From positions 310,001 through 374,000 of the forward strand of contig JAGASH010000008.1 in the NCBI GenBank assembly GCA_017847835.1: a DNA stretch of 64,000 bases, written 5' to 3'. The stretch comes from Oscillospiraceae bacterium (GTDB lineage Bacteria > Bacillota > Clostridia > Oscillospirales > Ruminococcaceae). The first letter of the stretch is position 1; each line of letters starts with the position of its first letter. Below are positions 43,600 to 51,476 of this stretch, one piece after another. Both the position numbers and the translations under genes were made by a program. A model generated the notes under the pieces. That model was not told the DNA's origin, made no database searches, and saw only the letters and a program-made list of their open reading frames with translations.

Positions 43600-44409
43600 A
43601 TGGAAATTTTTATGACCTATATTCTCCCCGTGCTGATTTTTATGGCAATCGGCGCTGCTGCGGGCGGACTGCTGGTTCTTGCGACAAAATTCCTCGCGGT
43701 TAAAGAGGACGAAACCGTCGCGAAGATTGCCGAGGTTTTGCCGAACGCAAACTGCGGTGCTTGTGGATTTGCAGGCTGTGCGGATTACGCAAAGGCGGTT
43801 GCCGCGGGAACTGCTCCTTCGAACAAGTGCAAGCCCGGCGGCTCTGACGTTGCCGCAAAGGTTGCCGCGATTATGGGAACAGAGGCTCTCGAAACCGTCA
43901 AGGAGGTTGCGTTTGTTCGCTGCAACGGCTGTCAGGGTGATGTCGAGGACAGATACGAGTTCCTTGGAACTCCGTCCTGTCACGCAGTTGAGCGCTTCTA
44001 CAACGGCAAGAAAAATTGCAGAACGGGCTGCGACGGCTACGGTGACTGCGTTGCGGTGTGCGACAACGACGCGATTTCGATTATCAACGGCGTTGCCGTG
44101 GTAAATCCGTCAAAATGCGGTGCTTGCGGAAAGTGTGTTGCGGCTTGCCCGAACCACCTGATTGTCATTCACCCTGCGGCACAGAAGGTTGACGTTCGCT
44201 GCTCCTCAAAGGACCCCGGAAAGGTTGCAAAGGACATCTGCAAGAACAGCTGTATCGGCTGCAAAATCTGCGAGAAAAAGTGCCCGAACGGCGCTGTTAC
44301 CGTCACCGACAACCACGCGACCATTGACTACTCAAAGTGCAATGGCTGCGGAGCTTGCGCGGCGGCTTGCCCGAGAAAGTGCATAACCGTTCTCGCTCAG
44401 TGCGAATAA
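43600..44409 (+). CDS. rnfB: Rnf complex subunit RnfB (ferredoxin-type)
   Basis: 269 residues. An N-terminal membrane helix (YILPVLIFMAIGAAAGGLLVL) is followed by the RnfB Fe-S domain (NANCGACGFAGCADYAKAV) and then several CxxCxxC-type ferredoxin motifs: CDGYGDCVAVC, CGACGKCVAACP, CIGCKICEKKCP and CNGCGACAAACP. This is the subunit that exchanges electrons with ferredoxin. It is the last gene of the operon and is followed by a terminator. Confidence 0.96.
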   Translation: MEIFMTYILPVLIFMAIGAAAGGLLVLATKFLAVKEDETVAKIAEVLPNANCGACGFAGCADYAKAVAAGTAPSNKCKPGGSDVAAKVAAIMGTEALETVKEVAFVRCNGCQGDVEDRYEFLGTPSCHAVERFYNGKKNCRTGCDGYGDCVAVCDNDAISIINGVAVVNPSKCGACGKCVAACPNHLIVIHPAAQKVDVRCSSKDPGKVAKDICKNSCIGCKICEKKCPNGAVTVTDNHATIDYSKCNGCGACAAACPRKCITVLAQCE

Positions 44410-44425
44410 TTAGCAATACAAATTA

Positions 44426-44454
44426 CCGTGCTCGGATTTCGGGCGCGGTTTTTT
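44426..44454 (+). terminator. Terminator of the rnf operon
   Basis: Stem CCGTGCTCG / CGGGCGCGG (with G-U pairs), loop GATTT, then TTTTTT. Confidence 0.8.
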
Positions 44455-44501
44455 GTTCTCATTTACATTAATTTACATGATTTTTTTGTGCATAATGCCT
44501 A

Positions 44502-44530
44502 TTGAAAACGATTAGAAAAAATGATAATAT
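44502..44530 (+). promoter_or_regulatory. Promoter of the lacI-type regulator with a possible operator
   Basis: TTGAAA (44502-44507), 17-nt spacer, TAATAT (44525-44530). AAAACGATT at 44505-44513 overlaps the -35 box and resembles half of a LacI-family operator, which would fit autoregulation. Confidence 0.5.
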
Positions 44531-44610
44531 ATTAATATGGAACAATTTACGCCTTGATTTGACGGAAAATGGATTTTGGGGCAGTAATTTTCAGAAAGAG
44601 GAGTGGTCGA

Positions 44611-45606
44611 GTGAACATTACAATAAAAGATGTCGCAAGAGAAGCAAATGTTTCGGTTGCGACTGTTTCTCGCGTGCTGAACAACAAGAGCAATGTATCC
44701 GACGAGGCTGTTCACGCGGTAAATCGTGCAGTGGAAAAGCTGGGTTACAGCCCGAATTTTCTCGGACGCGACCTTCGCAAAAGCGAAACAAAGCGTATTC
44801 TCGCGATAATCGGTTCAACCGAGGAGAGCTTTTATAATGATGTTCTTCGCGGAATGCAGGACGCGTGCTTTTCGCAGGGCTATGATGTGCTGATTGCCAC
44901 GACCAGAAACGACCCCGAGCACGAAATGCACCTTCTCGGAATGTTGTTCTCAAAAGCTGTTGACGGGGCAGTGCTGCTTGCGCCGAAAATCGACAGCAAG
45001 ACAATTCTGGAGCTGTCGAAAAAGTACTCGATTGCGGTTTGTCTGGAGCGTCTTGATACCGAGGGAATTCTCTGCGTGACGATAAACAACGAGCGTGCGG
45101 GCTATGACGCGACAAGCTATCTTATCGGCAAGGGCAGAAAGCGCATAGGACTTATCACAACGAAAATCAGAAGCCAGTCCTCTGTTGACCGCGAAAAAGG
45201 CTATCGTCGCGCTCTTGAAGAAGCGGGAATACCTTTTGACGAGCGGCTTGTGTATTACGGGGACTATTCCTCGGATACGGGAACGCGCGCCTGTGAAGAG
45301 TTTTTGAAGCTCGAAAACAAGCCCGACGCAATTTTCTCGATTTCGGATATAATTTCGCTCGGCGCGATGGTTTACGCAAACAATCACGGATACAAAATCG
45401 GAAAGGATATCCTGTTTTTCGGCTTTGACAATATCTTGTTCTCGCATATGTTTATCCCGAGGCTTTCAACGGTTGACCAGCCGTGTTATCTGCAAGGAAA
45501 AACGGTTGCAGAGAAGCTGATTGCGAATATGAAAGCCGAAGAGCCCGATATTTCTACATATATGCTCCCTCACAGTCTTATTCTGCGCGAGTCAACGGGT
45601 GACTAA
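44611..45606 (+). CDS. LacI-family transcriptional regulator
   Basis: 331 residues from GTG 44611 with AAGAGGAG 7 nt upstream; an in-frame extension to 44569 has no ribosome site. The N-terminal HTH reads NITIKDVAREANVSVATVSR then VLNNKSNVSDEAV, and the periplasmic-binding-protein-like effector domain follows (about 60-331), ending in ILRESTGD. The family usually controls carbohydrate genes. Monocistronic, with its own terminator. The nearest sugar gene with LacI-type operator candidates in the window is the cellobiose phosphorylase, 27 kb away; a link is only speculation. Confidence 0.93.
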   Translation: MNITIKDVAREANVSVATVSRVLNNKSNVSDEAVHAVNRAVEKLGYSPNFLGRDLRKSETKRILAIIGSTEESFYNDVLRGMQDACFSQGYDVLIATTRNDPEHEMHLLGMLFSKAVDGAVLLAPKIDSKTILELSKKYSIAVCLERLDTEGILCVTINNERAGYDATSYLIGKGRKRIGLITTKIRSQSSVDREKGYRRALEEAGIPFDERLVYYGDYSSDTGTRACEEFLKLENKPDAIFSISDIISLGAMVYANNHGYKIGKDILFFGFDNILFSHMFIPRLSTVDQPCYLQGKTVAEKLIANMKAEEPDISTYMLPHSLILRESTGD

Positions 45607-45621
45607 TCAGAAAACAAGTAA

Positions 45622-45653
45622 AAAGCAAGCCTGAGAAAAGGGCTTGCTTTTTT
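45622..45653 (+). terminator. Terminator of the lacI-type gene
   Basis: Perfect 10-bp stem AAAGCAAGCC / GGCTTGCTTT with a 9-nt loop, followed by T-run. Confidence 0.88.
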
Positions 45654-45774
45654 GTCGTATTTTGTTTTTGAAGAAAGTGTGTTACGTTTTTCGGTTTATT
45701 GCATATCAATAAACAGCAGGGCAGCTGAGGCGGCTGCGAAAAATCAAGACAAAATTTATTTGGAGGAAATAGTT

Positions 45775-47100
45775 ATGAAAATAGTTAATTTAATAGATGA
45801 AAACGGCAAAGAGATTAAAGTTGATAAATCCAACGCCAACGAGTTTGTTATCCGCAATGCGGTTGAGATGACGAAGGAGTCGCTCCCGAAAAATGTTGGG
45901 TTCATTCCTACAGGAAATGGCGCTGTTCTTAAAGCCTATACGATGGACAAATTTACAAATAAAATTCTTAAAAGATATCAGGAAAATGGTCTTTTCGATG
46001 AAAACAGCAACATTCCTCAGACTAAGAAAACAACCGCTCTTGCGACTATGCGCGCAGCACAGCTCGTTTATAATATGTGCGTGGAGCAGGAGATTAAAAA
46101 CAATATCCGCACGCTGTTTAATGAGCCTGAATTCGGAAAAAAGCTTCAGCCCTCGGCTTACGATGACTCGATAAAGAAGGTTGAAGAAACCTTTGAAAAA
46201 ATGAACAACATCAGTATGAACAAGCAGTTTGTTAATTCTATTCGGGCTGCTTTCAATGAGTACTCAACATCTCGTCAGGAAATGTTCCGTTTCCTCGACC
46301 AGAGCCTGAGATATGTCGATGAAGTAAGCCAGAACGTGTTTAATGAGGAATATGACTATGAGGACGCATTGTACTGGGGACGCAAGAACAGAGTAATTAA
46401 CAGCAAGAAAACCTTGCCTATTCACGGCGCTGTTTACGATTTTGTTGAGCCGCTTACAAACGGTATGGAATTTAGTATTTCCTACGGCGAAGGCGACATA
46501 AAGCCCCACGAATTCCTCGAAAGTTACAGAAACAACCCCGATACTTTTGCGGATAATCTCACAGCGGAAGAGAAAAACTGGGTGGAAAAAACCTATCGTC
46601 TTCTTGAGGACAACATTTCGGGAAAACAGGTTGCAAATCAGGTGGGAACCGATAGAGTTGAGCTGACCGATTTCAAGTCGAATGGAGTTCAGATTGTTTC
46701 GGACCAGGAATTCAAAGAAGCAACGGACCACACGAAGCTTGAAGCAAAAATTATCGCGGAAATCCTTTCGGGCAAGCAGGTAACCTCTCAGCCCAAGAAC
46801 TCGCAAAAGCCTCCCGTTGAGATTAATCCTACTGTTGTTTGCACAAAGCCCGAGGGCATTCTTGACTGGATAATCGGATTTTTGAAGAAATTTATCAGTT
46901 TTGAAACGGAGAAGGATAAGGTTCAGGCACTGAACGACAGCATTGACAAGGAAAAGAGCGAGGAAGACCTCAGAGATGACCGTCAGAAAATGGGCTTTAA
47001 CGACCTGTTGAAGAATACGTTTGACAAGGTAACCACTCCCCCTGCAAAGGAAGCAGAGGAGAATGTTGTAGAAATCAGCCACCCTACAATTGGACGCTGA
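45775..47100 (+). CDS. Orphan 441-residue protein, function unknown
   Basis: Starts at ATG 45775 behind GGAGG with an 8-nt spacer; a longer frame to 45652 overlaps the preceding terminator. I do not recognise the family. It has no signal peptide and no clear membrane segment; it is rich in Asn, Lys and Glu with helical stretches, and has a Pro-rich hinge near residues 335-355 (QPKNSQKPPVEINPT). A hydrophobic patch ILDWIIGFLKKFISF follows at about 362-376, then a charged tail. Codon use is more A/T-rich than the flanking lacI and rnf genes, suggesting a different history. It lies immediately outside the left end of the mobile element. Confidence 0.65.
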   Translation: MKIVNLIDENGKEIKVDKSNANEFVIRNAVEMTKESLPKNVGFIPTGNGAVLKAYTMDKFTNKILKRYQENGLFDENSNIPQTKKTTALATMRAAQLVYNMCVEQEIKNNIRTLFNEPEFGKKLQPSAYDDSIKKVEETFEKMNNISMNKQFVNSIRAAFNEYSTSRQEMFRFLDQSLRYVDEVSQNVFNEEYDYEDALYWGRKNRVINSKKTLPIHGAVYDFVEPLTNGMEFSISYGEGDIKPHEFLESYRNNPDTFADNLTAEEKNWVEKTYRLLEDNISGKQVANQVGTDRVELTDFKSNGVQIVSDQEFKEATDHTKLEAKIIAEILSGKQVTSQPKNSQKPPVEINPTVVCTKPEGILDWIIGFLKKFISFETEKDKVQALNDSIDKEKSEEDLRDDRQKMGFNDLLKNTFDKVTTPPAKEAEENVVEISHPTIGR

Positions 47101-47123
47101 TAAAGATAACAATTTTTGAACAG

Positions 47124-47153
47124 AAAAAGCGGTCACCGAAAAGTGACCGCTTT
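47124..47153. terminator. Bidirectional terminator; probably the original terminator of the GGGtGRT operon
   Basis: Stem AAAGCGGTCAC / GTGACCGCTTT (47126-47136, 47143-47153), loop CGAAAA. T-rich on both sides, strongest on the minus side. On plus it ends the orphan gene; on minus it would end GGGtGRT if the element were absent. Confidence 0.8.
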
Positions 47154-47180
47154 GATTTTGTGTGTTCAGCTTTGACGGGG

Positions 47181-47214
47181 AAATCAGCCCTTCATAGCCT
47201 CTTCAACCGCAACT
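47181..47214. repeat. attL: left copy of the duplicated attachment sequence
   Basis: 34 bases matching 52664-52697 with a single mismatch (C at 47199, T at 52682). On the minus strand both copies encode VAVEEAMKG and a stop; the mismatch is a synonymous GAG/GAA change. Confidence 0.9.
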
Positions 47215-47243
47215 GTAAACGCAGTACAATGCGGTTGAAGAGG
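47198..47243. repeat. Perfect 14-bp inverted repeat at the left att site
   Basis: CCTCTTCAACCGCA (47198-47211) and TGCGGTTGAAGAGG (47230-47243), loop 18 nt. One arm is inside the attachment core, the other is element DNA. Confidence 0.85.
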
Positions 47244-47248
47244 TTGTT

Positions 47249-47270
47249 TGTGTCTTACTTGTGTGTTGTG
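47249..47270 (+). repeat. Integrase arm-type repeats, left end
   Basis: TGTGTCTTACT (47249-47259) and the weaker TGTGTGTTGTG (47260-47270), matching the 11-bp repeat found four times at the right end. Confidence 0.6.
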
Positions 47271-47310
47271 GCAAATTGCTTTCTTGCGCTTTCACCTTTT
47301 TAGCGTTATT

Positions 47311-47338
47311 GCTCCCGTGCTTGGGAGCTTTTTCTTTT
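47311..47338 (+). terminator. Plus-strand terminator inside the left end of the element
   Basis: Stem GCTCCC / GGGAGC (47311-47316, 47323-47328), loop GTGCTT, then TTTTTCTTTT. No plus-strand gene ends here, so it may block read-in from the chromosome. Confidence 0.7.
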
Positions 47339-47350
47339 CTGCCTTGAAAA

Positions 47351-47617
47351 TTACTTGTCATTATAGTGAGTGCCGCATTGAATTATCTCAAGTTTCCCGT
47401 CAACAATGCGAAATACAATTCGGTTTTGCTCGTCAATCCTTACGCTCCAATATCCCGAAAGGTTGTCTTTAAGCGGTTCGGGTTTACCTATGCAAGAATA
47501 GCCGTTTCGTTCAATATCCTCAATTAGACGGTTTATCTTTTTTAGTGTCTTTTTGTCTTGCGTTTGCCAATAAAGATATTCTTCCCACGCTCTGTCGTGC
47601 CATAATTTAATCATCAT
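47351..47617 (-). CDS. Txe/YoeB-family toxin (mRNA interferase)
   Basis: 88 residues. The protein matches the Txe/YoeB group: WHDRAWEEYLYWQTQDKKTL at the start, LIEDIERNGYSCIGKPEPLK in the middle, and the ending YWSVRIDEQNRIVFRI ... CGTHYNDK, where the Glu/Arg and C-terminal His-Tyr belong to the ribonuclease site. Family members cut mRNA at the ribosome. The start overlaps the antitoxin gene by 11 nt, the normal operon arrangement. Tandem ATG codons at 47617 and 47614 leave the exact start open by one residue. Confidence 0.9.
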   Translation of the reverse strand: MMIKLWHDRAWEEYLYWQTQDKKTLKKINRLIEDIERNGYSCIGKPEPLKDNLSGYWSVRIDEQNRIVFRIVDGKLEIIQCGTHYNDK

Positions 47618-47870
47618 CCACCTCTATAAGTTCGTGTTCCTTAAGGGCGGATGTGCCGTTCTTCACGCTTGCGATGCGCCTTTCAAGCTCCACAGTATTC
47701 TCCGCGCTGTAAAAAGGGTCGGCATTGATTTCAAACGGAATACGTTTCTCTCTGGCAACTTTTACCAAGAACAAATTTATTGCTGTGGACAAATTAAGCC
47801 CCATTTCCTTTAACGCTTTTTCGGCGTTTGCTTTCACTTCGTCTTCAACTCTGAAATTAACTTGTGACAT
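47607..47870 (-). CDS. RelB/DinJ-family antitoxin
   Basis: 87 residues from ATG 47870, which has AAGGGG 8 nt upstream; a GTG at 47879 overlaps that site. The N-terminal ribbon-helix-helix (SQVNFRVEDEVKANAEKALK then EMGLNLSTAINLFLVKVARE) is typical of RelB/DinJ. The C-terminal acidic part should wrap the toxin. Pairing with a Txe/YoeB toxin instead of a RelE/YafQ toxin mixes two classical families. The gene likely represses its own promoter. Confidence 0.88.
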   Translation of the reverse strand: MSQVNFRVEDEVKANAEKALKEMGLNLSTAINLFLVKVAREKRIPFEINADPFYSAENTVELERRIASVKNGTSALKEHELIEVDDD

Positions 47871-47932
47871 TTTTATCACCCCTTATCATTATATCACATT
47901 TGTATATACATTGTCAAGCATTTTGTGATATT

Positions 47933-48664
47933 TTATTTGCGACTATCAATTACACCCGTAAGCATACAGTCAAAGCTTATATTGAACGCTTCTGATATTC
48001 TGCACAAGTCGGAGAAGTTATAATTCATCTTCTTTTTTTCAGGTATGCCAATATCTCCCAATTCATAGATTTTTTTCTTAAGAAGAAGTGTTTCTTCAAG
48101 TTGAGTAGGCGTAATGCCAATAATCATAAGGTGCTGAAGAATGGTCATAGATAATCTGACTTGCAGAAATTTATATTCATTGGTTGCTGGCAGCTTGCCT
48201 AAAATGCTTAACACCATATCCTTTGGCGGAATGTTGCTTTTTGAGCTTTTTGCTTCATCGGGCAGCTTGATTAACTCGCAATAGTGTTCCGGAGTCATCA
48301 AGTATCTATAATCAACACGCATATAATCGGAAATTCGCTGATAGTCTGAAAAACTTGGCAATTTTTCATCAGTTCCGTTAAGAAAACTTGCGATATAATC
48401 GGGGTGAGCTTTAATGGAGTTATATACTTCCTTAAGCGAGTGTCCCAATTTTACCCACTCAACGGACGGTTCGTCATCTTCATCAAAGAAGTAACTTATT
48501 GGAACGCCAAAGTAGGCTGACAAACTTTTTAATGTTTCGGGACTTGCACCTGCGCCACTTTTCCAACGTTTCAAATTTCCCGAACTAATATCTAGTTTTT
48601 TTAGGATTGGAGACGGCTTTTCTCCTTTTATGTTGCACAATTCAACAAATTTATCATAAAACAC
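47933..48664 (-). CDS. XRE-family regulator of the mobile element
   Basis: 243 residues from GTG 48664 with AAGGTGG 8 nt upstream. The N-terminal helix-turn-helix (KFVELCNIKGEKPSPILKKL then DISSGNLKRWKSG and LSAYFGVPISYFFDED) is of the Cro/CI type. A second, degenerate helical domain of about 150 residues follows and includes FSDLCRISEAFNISFDCMLTG, which looks like a second HTH. It is divergent from the element's replication and transfer genes and probably controls them through the palindrome at 48765-48776. Confidence 0.85.
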   Translation of the reverse strand: MFYDKFVELCNIKGEKPSPILKKLDISSGNLKRWKSGAGASPETLKSLSAYFGVPISYFFDEDDEPSVEWVKLGHSLKEVYNSIKAHPDYIASFLNGTDEKLPSFSDYQRISDYMRVDYRYLMTPEHYCELIKLPDEAKSSKSNIPPKDMVLSILGKLPATNEYKFLQVRLSMTILQHLMIIGITPTQLEETLLLKKKIYELGDIGIPEKKKMNYNFSDLCRISEAFNISFDCMLTGVIDSRK

Positions 48665-48746
48665 AAAAATCGCCACCTTAATCAGCCGAAAATTGTTTGC
48701 TTTAACGTTTTTTCAAGAAATAATCTCATATTTCAAAGATATTATA

Positions 48747-48776
48747 TTGACTATTCTCATACTGTATGATATCATA
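48747..48776 (+). promoter_or_regulatory. Promoter of the element's plus-strand operon overlapped by a palindromic operator
   Basis: TTGACT (48747-48752), 17-nt spacer, TATCAT (48770-48775). The perfect 12-bp palindrome TATGATATCATA (48765-48776) covers the -10 box and is a good candidate binding site for the XRE protein. Confidence 0.6.
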
Positions 48777-48870
48777 AAGCACAGAGGACAACTTTAAAAG
48801 ATTATCTGTCTTCTATTACTTATTATATCATATTCTACAACATATTTCAAGTGTTTAAGGAGGTCTATCT

Positions 48871-49092
48871 ATGAAAAATCCAAAATTCACGGGCAGAAAC
48901 GTTCCGATTACCGAAATTGCAAACGCGACAGGCAAAACGCCGCAGCTTATCCGCGTGGGGTTGCAAAAAGGCGTGTTTCGTTTCGGCTACGCTTTTGTAA
49001 ACGATGGCTGCACGGAATACAACTACTATTGTCCTGATAAGAAGGTTTATGAGGAAATCGGTTATTTTAATGGGGAGTATTGTGATGACTGA
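48871..49092 (+). CDS. Small HTH protein, excisionase-like
   Basis: 73 residues with AAGGAGG upstream. The first 40 residues (VPITEIANATGKTPQLIRVGL then QKGVFRFG) look like the winged-helix or MerR-like HTH of excisionases and of small regulators encoded beside integrative elements. The remaining part is Tyr/Asn-rich (NYYCPDKKVYEEIGYF). It overlaps the downstream ATPase gene by 8 nt. Recombination directionality or a regulatory role is plausible; neither is shown. Confidence 0.65.
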   Translation: MKNPKFTGRNVPITEIANATGKTPQLIRVGLQKGVFRFGYAFVNDGCTEYNYYCPDKKVYEEIGYFNGEYCDD

Positions 49093-50038
49093 AAAAGAAA
49101 TCCTGAATTTTGAAACCGACATCACGGAAACATCGGTAAAATGGCTCTGGTATCCGTACATACCGCTTGGGAAAATCACGATAATGCAAGGCCATTCGGG
49201 TATGGGCAAAACAATGCTTGCACTGAATATCGCCGCCACGTTATCCAAAGGCGAACAGCTTCCCGGTGATACGCAATCGCGTGAGCCTATCAACATAATT
49301 TACAACACCGCCGAGGACGGTTTGGGTGACACTATAAAGCCGCGCCTTCGTTCTGCGGGAGCTGACCTTGCGCGGATTAACACGATTAACGAGCGTGTAA
49401 ATACGCTTACAATGACTGACGAGCGATTAGAATCAAGCGTTTCGGAAATCGGCGCAAAGCTGCTTATTCTTGACCCGATACAAGCCTATCTTGGCGCAAA
49501 AATCGATATGAATAAGGCAAACGAGGTGCGTCCTATTTTCAAGCAGTTGGCGCGAGTTGCCGAGGATAATGAATGTGCAATCGTTCTTATCGGTCATCAA
49601 GGAAAAAATCAAATGTACAGCGAACAGCAAAGCTTGCTCGGCTCGATTGACCAAGTGGCAGCGGCTCGAAGCGTTCTGACGGTTACAAAACAACCGAACG
49701 ATAAAATGCTCTCGCTGATAAATCACACGAAATCTTCTCTTTCGGCAAAAGGAAAATCGCTCTCTTTTTACACAGATGAAAATTGTAAAGTAGTGTGGGG
49801 AGATTTTATTGAAAATGGTGGCGCTGAATTCAACGATGATAAATCATCAAAAAGAGATAGTGCAAAGGAATTTCTTGAGGCTATTCTTATGAGCGGTCCT
49901 GTTCCGGCAAGCGGCATATTTATGTCCGCCGCTGAAAATGAAATCACCGAAAAGACGTTACAACGTGCAAAGAAAGACCTCGGAATAATATCTTTCGCCG
50001 AAGGGAAAAAGTGGTTTTGGAAACTTCCTAAAAGATAA
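49085..50038 (+). CDS. RepA-like RecA-fold ATPase/helicase of the mobile element
   Basis: 317 residues from ATG 49085 with GGGGAG upstream. Walker A GHSGMGKT at about residues 36-43 with the preceding PLGKITIMQ, Walker B KLLILDPIQAYLG (about 139-151), and CAIVLIGHQGK corresponding to motif III. This is the RepA/DnaB-like replication ATPase common in integrative elements, where it would help element replication or maintenance. The C-terminal 70 residues look like a small winged-helix region. There is no fused primase domain. Confidence 0.85.
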   Translation: MTEKEILNFETDITETSVKWLWYPYIPLGKITIMQGHSGMGKTMLALNIAATLSKGEQLPGDTQSREPINIIYNTAEDGLGDTIKPRLRSAGADLARINTINERVNTLTMTDERLESSVSEIGAKLLILDPIQAYLGAKIDMNKANEVRPIFKQLARVAEDNECAIVLIGHQGKNQMYSEQQSLLGSIDQVAAARSVLTVTKQPNDKMLSLINHTKSSLSAKGKSLSFYTDENCKVVWGDFIENGGAEFNDDKSSKRDSAKEFLEAILMSGPVPASGIFMSAAENEITEKTLQRAKKDLGIISFAEGKKWFWKLPKR

Positions 50039-50388
50039 GATTGCCACATAGCCACATTTTTTTGAGTACGGGAAAGGCGAGAATGCCATAGCAACGTTGC
50101 CACGACTATGTTATTTGGCGTTGTGACTATCTGCCCAACTTAACATAGCCATTCCCGTAGTGTGAAAATGGCTGACTATCTGACAATGCTAAAATATCAA
50201 AGCTGGGAATGCAAAGGGGCGCAGCGCCCTTTGCCCCTCGGAGAGCGAGTTACCATTTTTTAGCGCCCCGCCGCGTTAAGAAAAATGGTATAACTCGCTA
50301 CACCATTTTGGAATGGTTGTTTGCAGCCGCCTGAATGCTGCAAATAACCGTTCCGAAATGGCGTGAAGAAAGCGTGAAAGGAGATACA
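50039..50388. other. oriT-like non-coding region upstream of the relaxase
   Basis: 350 bases without a gene and with several inverted repeats: AAAGGG-type palindrome at 50213-50232; GCGAGTTACCATTTTT / AAAAATGG..TAACTCGC (50245-50260, 50281-50298); and a long imperfect pair starting CCATTTTGG at 50303-50326 and 50338-50361. Position directly ahead of a MobV relaxase supports an origin of transfer. Confidence 0.65.
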
Positions 50389-51465
50389 ATGGCACACCTT
50401 GCAAAGTTTACAAAAGCGGCTTGCGGGCATATGTTCAAGCATTACGAAAGAGCAAAAGAGTTCAATTCCGAAACGGGACAGGTTGAATATATCAAATTCG
50501 CAAACCAAGAAATCAACCCGCAGCGCACTCATCTGAACTATAATCTCGCGGTTCATCAGACAATGCGGCAAGGCGATTTTATCCGAAAACGCTGTTCAGA
50601 GGTTAAGCTGCAAAACCGCAAAGACGTGAATGTAATGTGCAGTTGGGTTCTAACCGCCCCAAAGAACTTGCCTTCATCGGAACAGAAGAGCTTTTTCAAG
50701 GCAAGCTATGACTTTATGGCAAACCGTTACGGAGAGGAAAACGTCATTTCCGCTTATGTTCATCTTGACGAAACAACGCCGCATATTCACTTCGCGTTTA
50801 TCCCGATAACCGCGGACAAAAAGAAAGGTGGCTACAAGGTTTCGGCAAAAGAAGTAATAAACAAACGAGAATTACAGGTGTTTCACCAAGACCTTGACAA
50901 ATATTTGGAAACGGCTTTGGGACATTCTGTCGGTGTGCTTAACGGCAACACAAAAGACGGAAACAAGTCTATTTCAGAACTGAAAGAAAAAAGTGCTTTG
51001 GAACGAATTGAGGAATTGCAGATTGAAGCTGTAATTGCTCAAAAAAGGCTCGATGAGCTTAACGGGCAAATTCTCTCGGCAGAGGAATTAAAGGCGATTG
51101 AGGGCAAAAAGTCCATCGGCGGCGCGTTGAAGAATGTATCGTGGGAGGAGTGGCAGTCGGTAAAAGCGACCGCAGAGCAAGCTGTTGCCGAAAATGAAAA
51201 GCTGAAAGAAGAAAACGAGCTGTTATCGAGCGAAAACAAAGATTTGAAAAAGAAAAACGCAAGTTTGTCTTATTCACTCAACAATCCGCTATCAAATCAC
51301 AACATAGTTCGTTCAAAAGAGAAAACAGACAAGCAGAACCAAATCAACCTCTTAAAAAGTGTGTTAAGTCTGGATACCCAACACGAGAGCAACTATGACG
51401 AGCTGCGGCGAGAACTGATACAGCGCGGGTATATTCAAACCAACTCGCAAAGACGGAAAAGATAG
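50389..51465 (+). CDS. MobV-family relaxase (Pre/Mob)
   Basis: 358 residues from ATG 50389 (AAAGGAG upstream). The relaxase signature AYVHLDETTPHIHFAF (about 124-139) contains the metal-binding His residues; SWVLTAPKNLP and the N-terminal GHMFKHYERAKEF are also typical of Pre/Mob. The C-terminal third (about 210-330) is a coiled coil rich in Glu/Lys. The enzyme nicks oriT to start transfer by a helper conjugation system. It is followed after 11 nt by the integrase gene. Confidence 0.92.
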   Translation: MAHLAKFTKAACGHMFKHYERAKEFNSETGQVEYIKFANQEINPQRTHLNYNLAVHQTMRQGDFIRKRCSEVKLQNRKDVNVMCSWVLTAPKNLPSSEQKSFFKASYDFMANRYGEENVISAYVHLDETTPHIHFAFIPITADKKKGGYKVSAKEVINKRELQVFHQDLDKYLETALGHSVGVLNGNTKDGNKSISELKEKSALERIEELQIEAVIAQKRLDELNGQILSAEELKAIEGKKSIGGALKNVSWEEWQSVKATAEQAVAENEKLKEENELLSSENKDLKKKNASLSYSLNNPLSNHNIVRSKEKTDKQNQINLLKSVLSLDTQHESNYDELRRELIQRGYIQTNSQRRKR

Positions 51466-51476
51466 GGGGAGCTTAT

